Assembly: GCA_000310025.1 (NCBI GenBank)
Contig: FN649734.1
Location: 711,762 to 775,761, forward strand
Direction: 5' to 3'
Length of the DNA stretch: 64,000 nt
DNA from: Ectocarpus siliculosus
Lineage: Eukaryota > Sar > Phaeophyceae > Ectocarpales > Ectocarpaceae
Shown here: piece by piece, positions 12,703 to 27,300 of the stretch
Position numbering within the stretch: position 1 is the first letter of the stretch
Layout: the number at the start of each line of letters is the position of its first letter
Translations under genes and position numbers: made by a program
Notes under the pieces: generated by a model
Databases searched by the model: none
What the model saw: the letters and a program-made list of their open reading frames with translations, nothing else
Told to the model about the DNA's origin: nothing

Positions 12703-15302
12703 AACCGAGGTGATGCACAGATCATACTTTCCGCTTATATATCTCCTTGCTTTCTACTGCATGCAGCTGTTATTTTGTTGGCTAGCTGTACCGCTTGTGT
12801 GAGGGCTGGACCGTACGGTGAGCTGCCAGAGATGAAGTGCTTTGACAATTTCAGGTAGTGGCAGGTCTAGTTGGAGACAATTTCCCCAATTTTATCTTGC
12901 GCGGACGCCGTCCTGTGCTTGAATACCCTTTGTCCCTGGTAGAGTTTACTTGAGTTTTTTTGCTCCAAGGACGCGATAGGTGCCCGCTTCGAGTCGTTTT
13001 TACCCGCGTGGGATAGATACTTCTTTGCTTCTTTCGAACAGCTTTCGCGGTACGCCTCACATCGAAGATTAGCGTTCGCGTCACGTCTTTTTGATTGGGT
13101 CGGATTGGCGCGTTTTCTCACGTTGTATTCCCTTGTTTCGGCGCTTTTTATCGCCTCACAACGACCACTCCAGGAGGAGGCTTTGGTGGAGCAGGAGCCG
13201 CCCCCCAGGCCTACCCGGGAGGTTTACGAGGAGGCAATGGCCGCACTCACGCCTGAGCTACGTGCTATGTGAGTCAGCCAGCCGCCTTGTTGATGTTGCT
13301 GTTGTCGTTTCTCCCGCTGTTGTTCAGCTGTGGTGGTTGTTGTTGCTGATGCAGCTGCTATTGTTGTTCTTGTCCGTGTGCAGCTGTTGTTGTTGTTTTT
13401 GTTGATTTCGTAGCTGTGTTGGTTTTTTCAGTTGTGGTCGGGGCTACTGCTGCTGCTGCTGCAGTTGGCGTTGATTTCGTGGCTGTAGTTTTGGTTGTTG
13501 GTGTTGTTGGTGTTGGTGTTGCTACCGCTGTTCTTGCGGTTGAACTGTAGCCGCAGATTACCTGCCTTCTTGTTTCATGTGTGGCGATTGTTTGTGGAGT
13601 ATTTCTTCGAGCGATTTTCTTCCGTGCATCACACACAGCAGACTTATTGGTGGATGTCACCGCAGTTTCCCCTTGACCACTGTTGCTTGGCAGTTTCTCT
13701 CTATTCAAATAGATAGGCCAGCCATGTGGATCGAACCCCAGGTCGTAGAGTCGTTCCTGGATTTTTTTGTGTTTCATCCGTGCGTTCTTCTTTTGATTTA
13801 CCCCCCTTTTTTTTTGGTAAGTGGCCTGCCAGCTCGGTTCGGTCGGCTTCCAGATCTCATTTGTATTCCTGCAGTGAGTGTTTCCCGCCCTCCTTCAGCT
13901 CCCGTGTATTTATTGCGAACATTCTACGTTTCGGTGTCGTCATGATTTCTTTTATGATCGGGTCGAACAGGTGGACCGAGCTTCAGGAGGTCGCCGGTAG
14001 CGCTTCTGCGGTGCCCCTCCTCCAGAGCATCGTCAACGCCACACCGGATGGAGCGGTGAGCGCGACCGTCGAAAGTTTTTTTGGGGTTTGGGGGGGCGCC
14101 GTGAGTTGGGAATGGGGGTGGAGGCGCTGTTGTTGAGGTATACGGTGTCGGCACGCGTTAGGCATTGCTCATTTTGTCTTATTCTTCGGAGAGACGTTCA
14201 AAGTGCTTGTTTTATTTGAATGCAACCAATCAACATTAATCGTAACGGGCAGGAGAAAACTTTTGGCAATATATATGGGGTATGTACTTCGGAGTACATT
14301 TTCCAGCTACTTCACACAAGTAGGAACTTGTTTTTCTTCTTATCTCATGTTTGTTTGTTTTTTTGTCTTCACTTCAAATCAGCGCTCACAGCACTGGCGC
14401 CGTTTACTCCAACCCGTGGTCACACAGAAGAGCCCCTCTCTACCCTCCCCTCCTGCGGTACTTTGCCTTCGATTTTTAATGCGAGAAGAGTTCAGCACTC
14501 TCTTCCCTCTGTGTACACACCATGTACAGGTGCAACCGGAACTGTTCCAAGCCCTCTTCCCGTTCGAGCTGGACCCCTTCCAGACAGAGGCCTTGAGAGG
14601 CCTCGCAGGCAGGAACAACGTCATCGTGTCGGCCCCCACGGGCAGCGGGAAGACGGTAGTGGGGGAGCTGGCCGTGTACTACGCGCTAGCATTAAATCTC
14701 AGGCAAGCAGAACACAGTCAATCTAGCATGCTGTCGTAATTTTTGTTGTCGGTGTGTATGTTTTTTTGTGTGTTGGCTTCCTATGTGAAAGGGCAGAGTA
14801 TCACACAGAGAATATTTTCACGGATTTTTTTTTTTTTGGCTGGTTGTTGAGAAAATGTCAAGGGCAAGGGTTTGATAACCCGGATCGGCCGCGGAATGGA
14901 GTGGCGGAGGAACCCACGCCGTCTTCCGTGCCCTAAGACTCGTACAAAACTATCCAGTCACGCACGCCTGAAGATTCACTTCGGGTGCACCGTCGTGAAT
15001 GCGGTATGGGGGGTGTTCCGTAAGCTCCGTTTGTATCCGTTTGTATCCGTGATTTCGTGATGATAAGAACAAGCACGGTGAAATCTGGCGCTGAAGGCTG
15101 GCCGCCTGCTCCGGTCTTTCTGGAGAGTTTTTCAAGGCACGGAGTGAAAAACATTGCTTGTACCACAGATGCAAGGCGGGGATACCCCAGGACCGCTTGC
15201 TCCCCCATATCCTCTGGCGATCTTGTCTGACGTCGGTTGCTGGGCCCCAGTTTGAGACGTTGCCTATCCCAAAGGTGGCGGACATTCTGAGTCAACTCTC
15301 TC

Positions 15303-15344
<42 letters not shown>

Positions 15345-18300
15345 GACGTTTTGTCTGTTTTGCAGGGTTTTCTACACGACTCCTCTGAAGGCGTTGTCGA
15401 ACCAGAAGTTTCAGGACTTCAGGAGGCAGTTCGGGGAGGACAAAGTCGGTCTGCTCACGGGTGACAGCAGCTTTAATCGCGACGCACAGGTAAGTAATGT
15501 CGTTCTTGTTGCTGTTGGTCTTGTGGAGTCTTGTTGTTGATAATAGTACCAAGATGCTGTGAACAACTAAATACGGGATCACTTCGCATCTCGCCACAGA
15601 GATACGAGCGAAGCCATGGATGGTAGGGCCGACGGTATCCTGGCCGAATGTGTAGCATCTCAGGGCTCTGGTATCGAGTCCCTCGCCGTTGCTGCTGTTG
15701 GTGCTATCGTCGCGGCAGGTGGCGGTGATGACGACGGAGGTGTTCCGCAACATGCTGTACGACAGCGAGGAGACCGGGGAGCTGGACGACGTGTTCGCCG
15801 TCGTCTTCGACGAGTTCCACTACATGAACGACCGGGACAGGGGCACGGTACGCACAACACAACCAGCCCGCGGCAGCAGCAGCAAGAGATGATGTCGCTC
15901 TTGTTCTTGCCTTGCAACAACCGATGATCACTGTTCTTGGCTTGCGCTGGGATTTTAGCGAGATGCGCTCCTGATTGCTGCGAACGTGGTGCCTGATGGT
16001 ATTTTTTTTCTTTCAGTGGGACTTCTTCGTGGTAAATCGAAAAATGGTACGGTGCGGTTTTCCGGTGCTGGTACGGAAATCAAGGTCCAGGACCGATGCA
16101 CGCACTGCTGTAGGCGTTGCTATTGGCCCATATGGGTGCGTGTCACACACGGATGTGTGTGTGTGTGTGTATTTATTGCTAGCATCGACCGCGCTAACCG
16201 GCTGACCAATGAAAAGACGTCAGTCTTAGTGCGGTTGAAAACACAAAACACTTCTATCTGCCATGTGTGTGTTTGTGTGTGTGTGTGTGTGTATGTTTGG
16301 TGCGTGATTTTGATGCGTCTTCCCTTCAAAATTTTGAAGTGAAACGATCTATTGTAGACGCACACACATACGTGTATTGGGAGATCTCGTGTGCCCATCA
16401 CACGTTGGTGGCGGTGGCGTCGATCAGAGAATGGCGCTCGCTGCGTCAACAAATATGACTTTGCGCAACCGCCTAGTGCCGCTCTTTCTTTGTTTGATGG
16501 CGACCGAAGTCGGTCGAACAAGCATTTGAAGGCTGGGAAATAGTGTTCTCTTCCTTGGGAGCCTCTCTGCTCCTAGAGAGCGGACAAGTTGCTGCGGTCT
16601 CGTAGTCATGCCCTAGTTTCCGTATTGGTCCAACTGACTGCCTTCCATGGTCACGTGGTAAAGGGAAAAGGAGGGCTTGGTTCAACGGTATACCGTCGTG
16701 TGTGTATGTACGGAGTTGTATATACTGCTCTGCTGTTGTACCAGGTCTGCACCCCCGCCCTTTCATTGCCTATATGGTTTCCTCGCGAAGGACGAGTCGG
16801 TCACAGCCAACACCCACCACTAGTTGTGCTGCTGTCATGCTGGCCGATTTTGCCCATCCAGGCATGCGGTAAAAAAACGCAGCTATTCCATGAAACCGGT
16901 GTCATGTTTGCTGGGTGATCATGTCGTTGCTCCTCCGTATGTCCTAACTCCCGCCCCTTGTCATCCAAACGTGCTCGGCGGCTTGGTATCAGGTGTGGGA
17001 AGAGTCGGTGATCAACTGTCCCAAGACGGTGCTGATGGTGGCGCTCTCCGCCACGATGAGCAACGTCGGCGAGATCAAGGACTGGGTGGAGCACACGCAC
17101 GGGGCGTCTTCCCTTGTCGTGAGCGACTTCCGCCCGGTGCCACTCTCGTGAGTTTCGCTCTTTGTGGTTCTGTATGCATAGTCGTGTGTCTTGCGTCTTG
17201 CTTTTGTCCCATCTACTGCTGCGCGCCAGTCTATTACACCACTTTCGGTGCACCTTGTTCGACGCACCAGGAGGAAGGTAACCCAGGGACGTTTTTATGG
17301 CGTTGTTTTTCCCTTGTGTTTTGTAATGTTTGCTGTGTCTAGCGATTTGTTGTGGCGTTTCAAAGCGCGACGATGAAACGTCCAGGTGCTGCTGGTGTGC
17401 CTGGCTTCGCGCGCTTGTGTGTTGATGTCGTGACGCTTGGCGGTTGATGGAGTGACCACTTCAGGATTTCACGGGCTAGACGCGGGCAGCACGCGCACAT
17501 GCCATCTCCAAATGGTGTGTCGGTTTGGGGCTGTAAATCTCCCACAATAAGGAAGTTATCTTCCATTTTTTGTTCTTTCGTAGAATCTCAACACTTCAGT
17601 CATCCTTCGATCGTCAATCCTTGAATTGTAGTGACTGCTCCGCCCCGCTTGTGTGAATGTGTACGTGCTCTGGCGCTGGATTGCCGAACCCCCGCGTGAA
17701 TGGAGGCGTGCATGTTTTGGGGGGGTCTCCTTGCTGTTCGGTGTCGACACAACTGTTTTGACTCGATGGCTCCCTTTCGAGTTTCCTTGTCCCACCGCTT
17801 ACCGGGGTTTTTGCGTGTTGTGTTGATTCCTTGCATGCTTTGGAAAGCCACTTTGTCTCTTTCGTTTTCCTCGTTTTTGCATTGTTGGCAACCCTTTTTC
17901 TCTTTCTGCAGGCACACATTGTACTTGCCCCCCTCCCCGTTTTGTTCTACCCATATGTCTTCATTCATTTGCGGTGAAACATTCTCCAGACCCACCCCCG
18001 ACCGAATATCCATATATCACCCCCACCTTCTACAATACATTTGTATTGACTGGTCTTGTCTCACTTCGAAATCCGAACCTCTCAAGGCATCCCACGTCCT
18101 TTGCTCCTCCCAATAACCCCCGATCACAATGTCAGACATTGTCTCACCACGAAATTGGAACCTCTCCAGGCAATTCCACCTCTTTCCCGTCCCTCCACTT
18201 CTTTTTCTTGCTGTTTGACACCCCACCCTGCCCCTTTGAATGCCGCATCCCAGGTACTGGTTCGCCATGAAGGACGGCCTGTACAACCTTTTCCGCGACC

Positions 18301-21300
18301 CGGACTCTGGTCCCGGTGCTCCTAACGGGGGCAGGAGGAAGGGGGAAGGCTCCGGGGAGGATGACCCGCTGGTAGGCGACAGCAATAGCAACATACCCAC
18401 AATGACAAGAACGCTGCTCTGCCGTAGTCCTTCGTAATAGTCCTCTAGCGGCAGCAACAGCAGCCATAACAGCAAACCAACACCAACAACGTCGCACCTC
18501 TGATGTTTGTTTCTCCAACAACAACGACAACAACAACGACAACAACAACGACAGCAACAGCATGGTACCTCTGGTGGACGCCTTGATATTTCCCCATCAT
18601 CCACGACAACGACAACAACAACGTCGTACCTCTGGTGTATTCCTCAACCTTTCTCCAGTACCAAGAACACTGTCCCACCTTCGTCGCATGCGCTATTCTC
18701 TCTGGCGGCGTTTGTGCCCCACCCTCCCTCTGTCTCGTCTTGCATCTCGTTCCATCGTCCTCCAACACCGCTCGCCTGCCCGTGGAGTACCTCATATCGT
18801 ATCCTCGCCCTCTGTATAATACCCATTTTTTTGGGGGTGCTGAACGAACCCTTTCTCGAGTCGTTGCAGTGCCATGCTCTTCTCGCCTTGTGTACAACTG
18901 GCATGCTGTACCTGCTCTTTCGTTGTCCTTGCTTGCAATGAAGGCCGAACTCGGTGGGAGCGGCTTCGGCGCGAAGCCGGTGCCCAAGCGCTTGCGAAGG
19001 AGGCGGAGTCGTCTCCCCAACAGGTACGCACAACACGTTTTAGTGTACGTCCGCGAGGACGCGAGCATAAGGGTTGTCATGCTGCACACAGCCGCCGTCA
19101 TGTACGAACACCCCCATTCCTCCCTGTCTCGATATATCTAGACGCACCGCTCCTTTCCCGCTTGGTCGTCCTCGTCATGTTTAAGACTGAACGCGTCTCA
19201 TATTCCTTTCTGCGTGCCCCCCCCCACCCCCCGTTTGGCTCGGCGGTGGTTGAAAGCAGGTTGCGAATCAACGTGGAACTGCTAGAGTCCCACGAAAACG
19301 ACCTCCTAGCGGCGAAACGATACTCGCAGCGAAACGACGACGATGGCAGAGGGGGCTCCGGCAGATCATCAAAGTATGGACGGGGGGGCGGTGGCGGCGG
19401 CAGCCGCGGGTACAGGTACGCGCGAGCCGGGTCGATATGTTGTTCTCTGTCTTGTTTCCACCACAGCGATATCGAACCACTTTCTCTTGTTTCCACCACA
19501 GTGATGTCGAGCCACTTTCTCTCTCTTGCGTCCACCACAGTGGTGTTGCACCACTCTCTCTTCTATTTCGAGAGATAACCATCTTGGAAATGGCGTCGAG
19601 GGGGATTGAATCGAAGGCCGATGAGAGCGCACGTGCTGATATCGCGCGAAGACTTGATGCAACATCCCACCGGAGTGCGTGCTCCAACTTGATGCAACGT
19701 TCGATCGGTGCTCCTTCGGGCTTGCGTTGACAGGGGCGGGGGCGGAGACAGGCGTGGCAGACGAGATCGAGGTTCATACCAAGGTAGGCAGGACGACGAT
19801 AGAGGGGGGAGCTACGGCGGCGGCAACAGGAGAGAAGCCAGGAAGAACATGCGGAACGCGGCTTATCGGGCTGTGCCGAGCTTTCCGGTGAGAATTTTCG
19901 AAATACTTTCTTGAGGCTGAATCAGGTTGTTGGGGTGTTTTTTGGTTTGGTTGTAGGCAAGTTGGTTTCGAAGATTTTATTGTTTCCGGTTCGGGGACGC
20001 GTTTGGATTTTATTTACGATGGGTTGGGTGTGTGTTTTCGTTATTATTATTATTTTTTGGTTTGGGGACGAAATACATCGCACAACGGATATTGGCACGA
20101 TTCTCTCGAATGAGTTGTGAAAATCTTGCACTTTTTTTAGGTCCATCCCGTGGGATGCACTGCTGTCTTCATCCTCACCGATGGGAGTTCCAAGAGCTCC
20201 TCTTTGGAGGGGTTCGGGGGTCACAAGTCGTGCCCTTTCGACGGAATAGCGTTACGTACGATCTGTCGTAACAGAGGGTATCATGGTATTTTTCTGGATG
20301 CCGTATGATGCGCTGCCCTCATCCACACCCGGTGGGAGATCCAAACGCTGTTGCTGTGAGGCGCCACTAGAAGTTTCGTGATGGCACCAGGAACGTCAAG
20401 GACGTGCGCTGTACGGTGCTGGTATCGTCTCCTTTGTTGTTGCCTGCGGAGGCTCGATCCACTGCCGTTCTTGACACGTCCGCCAAGAAACATGTTCCAA
20501 GACCGAGGCATACGAGGACCACCAGGGGCAATGTCTCACTCCCAGTTGGAAGTATCCATGTTGGATATGCTTGCTCGGGCTGTTGGGTGACCCTCGTAGA
20601 AGCTCATCGATCTTGTTCGGGGTCCATTGGCCCGAAGATTACGTCATCTTGCAGCTTCGAATTGGCCTTAGAATGTGTGAAATTTCGTGTGTGAAGATTC
20701 ATCCAAACCTGTCTCCTCCAGAACATTTTCGTGTTGCTCCGTTCTTGGTTCGCGGGAGCAACCTTTTTTTGGGGTGCCGCGCCAAATCATTGCAATCCGT
20801 ATACTATGCGACTGGTATGTAGTGTGCTGAAGAGACGGGGAATGAGTAGAAATACAGGTGTGGGTCGAAGAAGTGCCAATACTATGAACGAATTAATCGC
20901 GGGTTTGTCCTGACCTCTCCTCGGATGATGTTTTGTTGTTTTTCTTGAGACGAACCAAATGAGAAAATAATTATTTTTTTCCCGTCGGTAGGTGCGCCTT
21001 CTTTTCTCTGTCCGCGATCGCGCCGCTTCTCCCTCCCCCCGCCCTCTCGCTCATGCCGTACTTGCTCTGCCTTGCTCTGCCTTTGTGACGTACGCACTTC
21101 CCCCTTGTCCCTTCCGCCTGATTCCGCACCAACCTCGACAGTATCTGGTGCGGTGCTTGGGGCGTAAGGACCTGCTTCCGGCGATCGTGTTCATCTTTAG
21201 TCGCGTGGGGTGCGACCAGGCGGCCAAGCAGGTGACCACTTCCGTCGGGGTGCAGTTTTTTTGGCCTTGCATTCTTGACACGGTTGTCGATCACTTTTTA

Positions 21301-24300
21301 CAAGCATTGGACTGGATGCGGCCTGCCCGTCAAGGACAGCGACCTTGCCACCCTACGCTGCTGCGGCGGACAGCGACCTAAACCACGGATATCCCTCCTC
21401 CGCTCCTCGGTCGCCACCAAAGAAGGTCTAGGTTTCCTGCCCCCCCCCCCCCCCTCCTGGCAGACCTACCCAAACTCTCCTTGTAAGAAACGAACATCGG
21501 CCAAAAAAAGCTCACAAGTACGGGCGCGTTCTGTGCCTCACATTTTCCTTGAATCTACCGCCGGGTGTACTGGGCGCAGGCGCCGACAATCGTCGAGTAT
21601 GTTGTCATCTGCCTACAACGAGAGCATGGCATGTGTTCTTTCAGCGGGTACATGCTTTGAGGATTGCTTCGTGTTGTTGTTGCGGTCCGCTGACGCAATG
21701 CTGTTCATGGACGTGTCTCGGTCTGTTTGTTGACCCAGGTGGGGCAAGACTCCACCGCCCTCTTGAACGTTGTGGAGCAGAGAACGGTCGACGAGCGTCT
21801 CACAGCGTTCCAGGAAGCCAACCCCCAGGCGAGAATCGGAGGCGAACAGGGAGAAGATGGTGTTGTTGCTTGGTTGGTTGGTTTGTAGCTGATGCTGGTG
21901 GTGCCGGACGCTCACGGAAAGCAGAAGAGAGAGAGACACACACACAGACAGGGAGAGGAGGGGGGGGGGGGGGGGGGNNNNNNNNNNNNNNNNNNNNNNN
22001 NNNNNNNNNNNNNNNNNNNNNNNNNNNNNNNNNNNNNNNNNNNNNNNNNNNNNNNNNNNNNNNNNNNNNNNNNNNNNCCCCCCCCCCCCCCCCTTCTTGG
22101 CAGACTTACCAAAATTTTCTTTAAAAAAAAGAAACTTGGGCAAAAAAAAGTTCAAAAGTAGGGGCGGGTTTTGTCCCTACCATTTTCTTGAATTTTCCCC
22201 CGGGGTGTATTGGGGGCAGGCGCGGACATTGTTGGGTTATTTTTTATTTGCCTTAAAAGGAGAGCAGGGCATGGTTTTTTTAAGGGGGTACATGTTTTGG
22301 GGATTGTTTGGTTTTGTTTTTGGGTTCGGTTGACCAAATGTTTTTAAGGGAGGTTTTTGGTTTTTTTTTTTGACCCAGGGGGGCCAAGATTCCCCCCCCT
22401 TTTTGAACGTTGGGGAGCAGAGAACGTTGGAGGAGGTTTTCAAAGGTTTCCGGAAACCCAACCCCCGGGGGAAATTGGGGGGGAAACAGGGAAAAGAGGG
22501 TGTTTTTGTTGGGTTGGTTGTTTTGAAGTTGATGTTGGGGGTCCGGGCCGTTCAGGGAAAGCGGAGGGGAGGGAGACCCCCCCCCAGCCAGGGAGGGGGG
22601 GGGGTGTGGGGGGGGGGAGACAGAGAGAGAAAGAGAGGACACAGAGAGAGACAGAGGGAGACAGAGAGACACAGAGAGACAGAGAGAGAGGCAGAGAGAG
22701 ACAGGGAGAGAGAGGGAGGGGTACAGAGAGGGCTGTCGGCAGGCAGACGCATCATTGTCAGTGTATCGCGTACTGGAACGTATCTGGCAACCCCCCCTCT
22801 CTAAACTCACCCGCGTTTATTTGTTTCACGCACCCGCTTTCTTCAATCTATTTTCGTGCTCTTATGTCAAGTCAAGTCAGTTCTTTGTGTCTCACGAAAA
22901 AAAATTTCTTCACTTTACGTTTTTTTTCAGGTTCCGATCCCCGAATCCTGGCGGCAGCTCCTCCTGCTGGGCATTTCCACTCACCACGCAGGTACACGGT
23001 GCCTCCCCCCCCTCCCCCTCCAGCTACGATTTCGGGGCGTACGCTCTACGTTGCCTCCGTAGATAACTCCCCCCCCCAAGCCGTGCTGAAAGCAAGCGAT
23101 TTGAGACACCCGGTTTCGACTCACTGACAACGGTACCGAGTCGAGGAGCAGTGTTCCGTTGGAATTGGACACCATGGGACGTTCCAGGTAGTGGGGCACG
23201 ACCCTATAGTAGCGCCTCCCCCTATCGAGCTCCGCACTATTTTTTTGCGCGACTTGGTGTTACGTATCGTGCATGCACTGTCTATATAGTTTCAATTGTA
23301 TACCGCCACTGATTGTGTGACCTGGCGCCTTGTCTTGGCCGTATTTCTTGCTGCCACTGATTGTGTGACCTGGCGGTGTAAACACCCTTGTCTTTAGCCG
23401 TATTTCTTGCTGCTCCTGTGTGGTGTGCCACGAGACAGGTCTGCTTCCGGTGTTTAAGTCTTTCGTCGAGGAGCTCTTCGCCGAAGCACTTGTGAAGGTG
23501 ACAACTAGTGGTGAATCCACGGACCCCCCCCCCTTTGTGATCACCCCTCTCGTTTTGGTGCGGTGTGGCGTAGTGATGTTCTCGGCGTTTTTGGTGGCCT
23601 GGCGTTTAGCTCGGTGACTTCGTGTTACGCGTTCGCCTACGGAGTGTCTTGAGAGTTTAAGTCGGCGAGGATGCCCTCAATTCAGGCGAGGGTGCCGTAC
23701 GGTGCCGCAAAAGTCCCCCTCCCTGAGACGTGGAGGAACCGTTTGGCTGAATACTTGACAAAGGTTTCCATTTCCTTTTCGCCCTTTTCTGAGAAAACAT
23801 ACACAGAGTGTTTCCCCTTGTTTATGACCATCCTTTCCACGTTGACCTGCCTTTTTTTTCGAGTGAAAACGAGTTGAGACGGTTATTGGATACAGTCCTG
23901 TTCCTGCGCCACCCGCTTTTTCTCTTAGCCGGAAAGCTCCCCATCCATGTGGGCGCGACCATCGTGTGCACTTCGCAATGTCAACCGTGGATGTCATAAC
24001 GCAAGCGATTACTGCCGGAGCGGTCAGGCACTCTTCAAAGGTTACGTTGTCGCCTTACTAAAATATGTTGCGCGTTCAATTTGTTCGTGCTTCGGAACTA
24101 ACTACTATTTATTTTCGTCCTGGGGTTACTTAGGTGGTGTTTGCGACGGAGACGCTGGCCGCCGGCGTCAACATGCCCGCAAGGGCCACCGTCATAACGA
24201 CCCTCTCCAAACGCATCGACACGGGTATCGTGAAGCTCAACCCCTCCCAGCTGCTGCAGATGGGCGGCCGGTACGCACCGAACGCATTCGTCTTTTAGAA

Positions 24301-27300
24301 CTCTTGAATGTCTCTATACGCCAATCGAGGCTCAAGCGACAGATTCTCAAGCAGCACCCATCTCTTAACAGCTATTGTACCGTATACGACGCAAGATAAC
24401 GCACCCCCTGGACCGATTTTCAAAGCTCGATTTGTCAACAGCAGAAAGAGTCGAAGCGCCGAAAACGGCGGCGTTGAAGCCGTCTCTCCGAATACGTATC
24501 GTTTCGTTCATGCATCCTCTTCGCCGTGGCGTAATCGAGCTTTCAAACTTGGTCCAGGGGGTGTGTTATCTTGCGTCGTATACGGTGGGTGGGCGAGCTT
24601 CTTGGCACGTACGTTGGCGGGGAATGTTTTTCGAAGGGACCGAGTAAGAGTAAAATTCTACGTTGCTATGGCGGAATATCGCCTCAATTCGATTTCCGTC
24701 TCAGGCGGTTGTTGGTGTTGTGCGGGGCCTTTCGTTGCGAAGTCGGAAACCTTGTCCTTGAGGATGCGTTTGGTAGAAAAGGCGCGGGTGCAGGTTGAAC
24801 ACTCACAGCCGTGTTGGCAGGACTTGAGGGGGGGACAACAACTGCAATGGAAACCGTCAATGTCAAACGCCAACACCATCAACGACATGTCGAAAAAATG
24901 GGACTGAAACAAACGTACCGCCTGAACAACACCAAAGGCAGCGAATATTTAACAGCAAACATATCATACAACGAACGTCAGGCAACGAGCAATCAGCTCA
25001 CACCAAACAACAAACAAACTATGACAACGTCAATGAGAAACGAGTAACAAGGACAACATCAACACTTGGACTGCAATGCAATGCAGGGCTGGGCGAAGGG
25101 GGAAAGACTCTTCCGGGTCGGTGGTGCTCATGCGCTCTCGCTTCGAGGACTGCATCGAGGCGCACCGCCTGCTGTTGTCGCCCATGGACGGCATCGAGTC
25201 CCAATTCAAGTGAGAAGTGAGGGTCGTCTTGTGGTTGTGATGGTGGAACGGCACGCGATTGTTCATGGAGGTGCCGCCTCAGGTGATTATTTTCGAGAGC
25301 ACGGGTCTCTGTGAGACGGCTGCTGTCACCGATGAACTCCCTCCTCGATAATCCAGGGGGGGGGGGGGGGGGGTTCTTTTACTGCCACTCTCGCTGCAAA
25401 CAAGCAGTGATATACCCTAATGGCAACGTCATCATGTCACCCGAGCTGCTATGTTGTTCCCCTGAAATGCTGATGTTCTCAAATAAGGCAGGGGGAGCGT
25501 CCGTTGGGGGCAGTTTTCTGTCTTCCTTGAGCCACAGGTTATGCGGCCTTGATAAGGGAGCTCTACTACTGTTTCGGCGTCCTGATCGCCTTGCCGACCC
25601 CGCCCCTCTCCGTTTGTTGCCACAATGTGCCGTTGTTGGGCTGAGCCGCTATCGTGATTGCGGTCCAGTTCGCCGTTTCCCTCGCCCATCTCGTTTGCCA
25701 TTACCTATAGCCGTCATCTTCGTCGCCTTCCCTCCGTTTCTAGGCCTCAAAGGTGGTGTCCTTGTTGCTCTGCCCTTTTTGCGCTGATGTTGCGTTCCAA
25801 CGTCGGTTAGGTCGAGCTACGGGATGGCTGTCGGTGTGCTCCGTACTCGGGACATGGCTTCTGCCAGGGTGCTGGTGGAGAAGAGCTTCGGGAACTTCGT
25901 GCGGCGGAAGAGGGTCGGCCCTGCTCAGGTAGCTAGCTATTTAGCGTTAGTGGCTTGTGTTCGTGGTGCCATCTCGCCCTGAAGCCTTCGTCGCGGGTCT
26001 ATCATAGCTTTGGGTGTTTGTTTGGCCGTTGTCATGCACCAAGGATGCTGTTGCCGTTGTTGTTTTTTTTGTTGTTTCGTTGCTTGCTGCTCCTTGTTGG
26101 TTGTTATTTTTTTGTTTGATGTCGTCGTTGTTGTCATCGTCGTCGTCGTTGCTGCTGCTCTTTTTGGCTCCTCTCATTTTTCGTCTCAGGTACAGCTCAT
26201 TGATTTTGGTCCGTGTTATCCCCTCCCTCCCCGTTTTCTTGACACCAATAGTCTCGAGCTTCTGAGGCCCAGGAAAAGCTGGACGAGCTAAAGGACCAAC
26301 TCCAGGGGACCACACTGGCGGAGGTACACGACAACAACGTTGCTTTTTTCTGCGCTGACGTAGACGGTCGCACTCACGCGCACGGTTGATACCACGGGGT
26401 TCAGTGATTGCCTGCCCTGTAGTATTTCAGGGTTGTTTGATTGTGCGATCAGATGGAAGAAATATCGAAACGAAAGATTGCGCGGGGCCTTGATTTCGAG
26501 GACTTTGCGGAGTCAGGCGGCCCAATTTGTACCGTTGAGGTGACCTGCAAGGCTTGTTCATCTCCGACCCGTGTCCACAGGCCAAGTTCTACCGCAAGCT
26601 GTGGGAGAGGATGGAGTCGGAGAAGGGGATCCTGGCTTATCTCCAGGCACAGGTATGGTGCACGACGACGTAGTGACCCCCACCCCAAGTTCTCCAGCGG
26701 TTATGTATTTATTGACGAAGACGTAGAAGCACCCCCCCCCGGGTCATCCCAGTACTATCGCCTGCTTCTCACAAGCTTGCACGTGCTTTGCTCTCTTTGT
26801 AGTATTATTATAGTTCCGCGTCTCTGTCTCCTTCCGTCACTACACCCATTTGGCTCCTTTCCACCTCCCGAAGCCGAGACCGGCCCCACCACACAACCTC
26901 GATCAACGTGCGTTATTATCTTCTTCTTTTTTTCTCTTTGTTTCTCAGGATCTGGAGGCGGAGCAAGAGGTCGTGGAGACCATCTTGCCGCTGGCCCGCC
27001 TAGGCTCCGCCATCACCCTCGCGGACGGGCGAACCTCTGCACTGCTCGGGGAGATGGCGCCCGTCGGCGCGACCGCGCAGCTCCTGGACCGCCAGAGGTG
27101 ACGATCGTCGTCAACATAGATTGATTGGCGGTTTCAGGGTTTGCGTGTTGGCGAACTGGCTGATGCTGCACGCCAGCGTTAGGTTGCGATGGTGTAGTTG
27201 TGCAGGCGTTGATCGAGTTTGCCGGCTGTGGTGACCACGAAGCGAACGGCTATGTTTTCTGGACCGTTGAGAACCCAGATCTCTCCTGTTGAGGGTGCAT

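Noticed and set aside
18445-19101. 218-codon minus-strand frame rich in Val and Arg repeats
   Set aside because: Driven by the ACAACG microsatellite and antisense to a helicase exon; no family resemblance.
22357-23127. 256-codon open frame on the plus strand
   Set aside because: It spans the degraded duplicate exon and a GA-rich repeat; an artefact of low-quality sequence.
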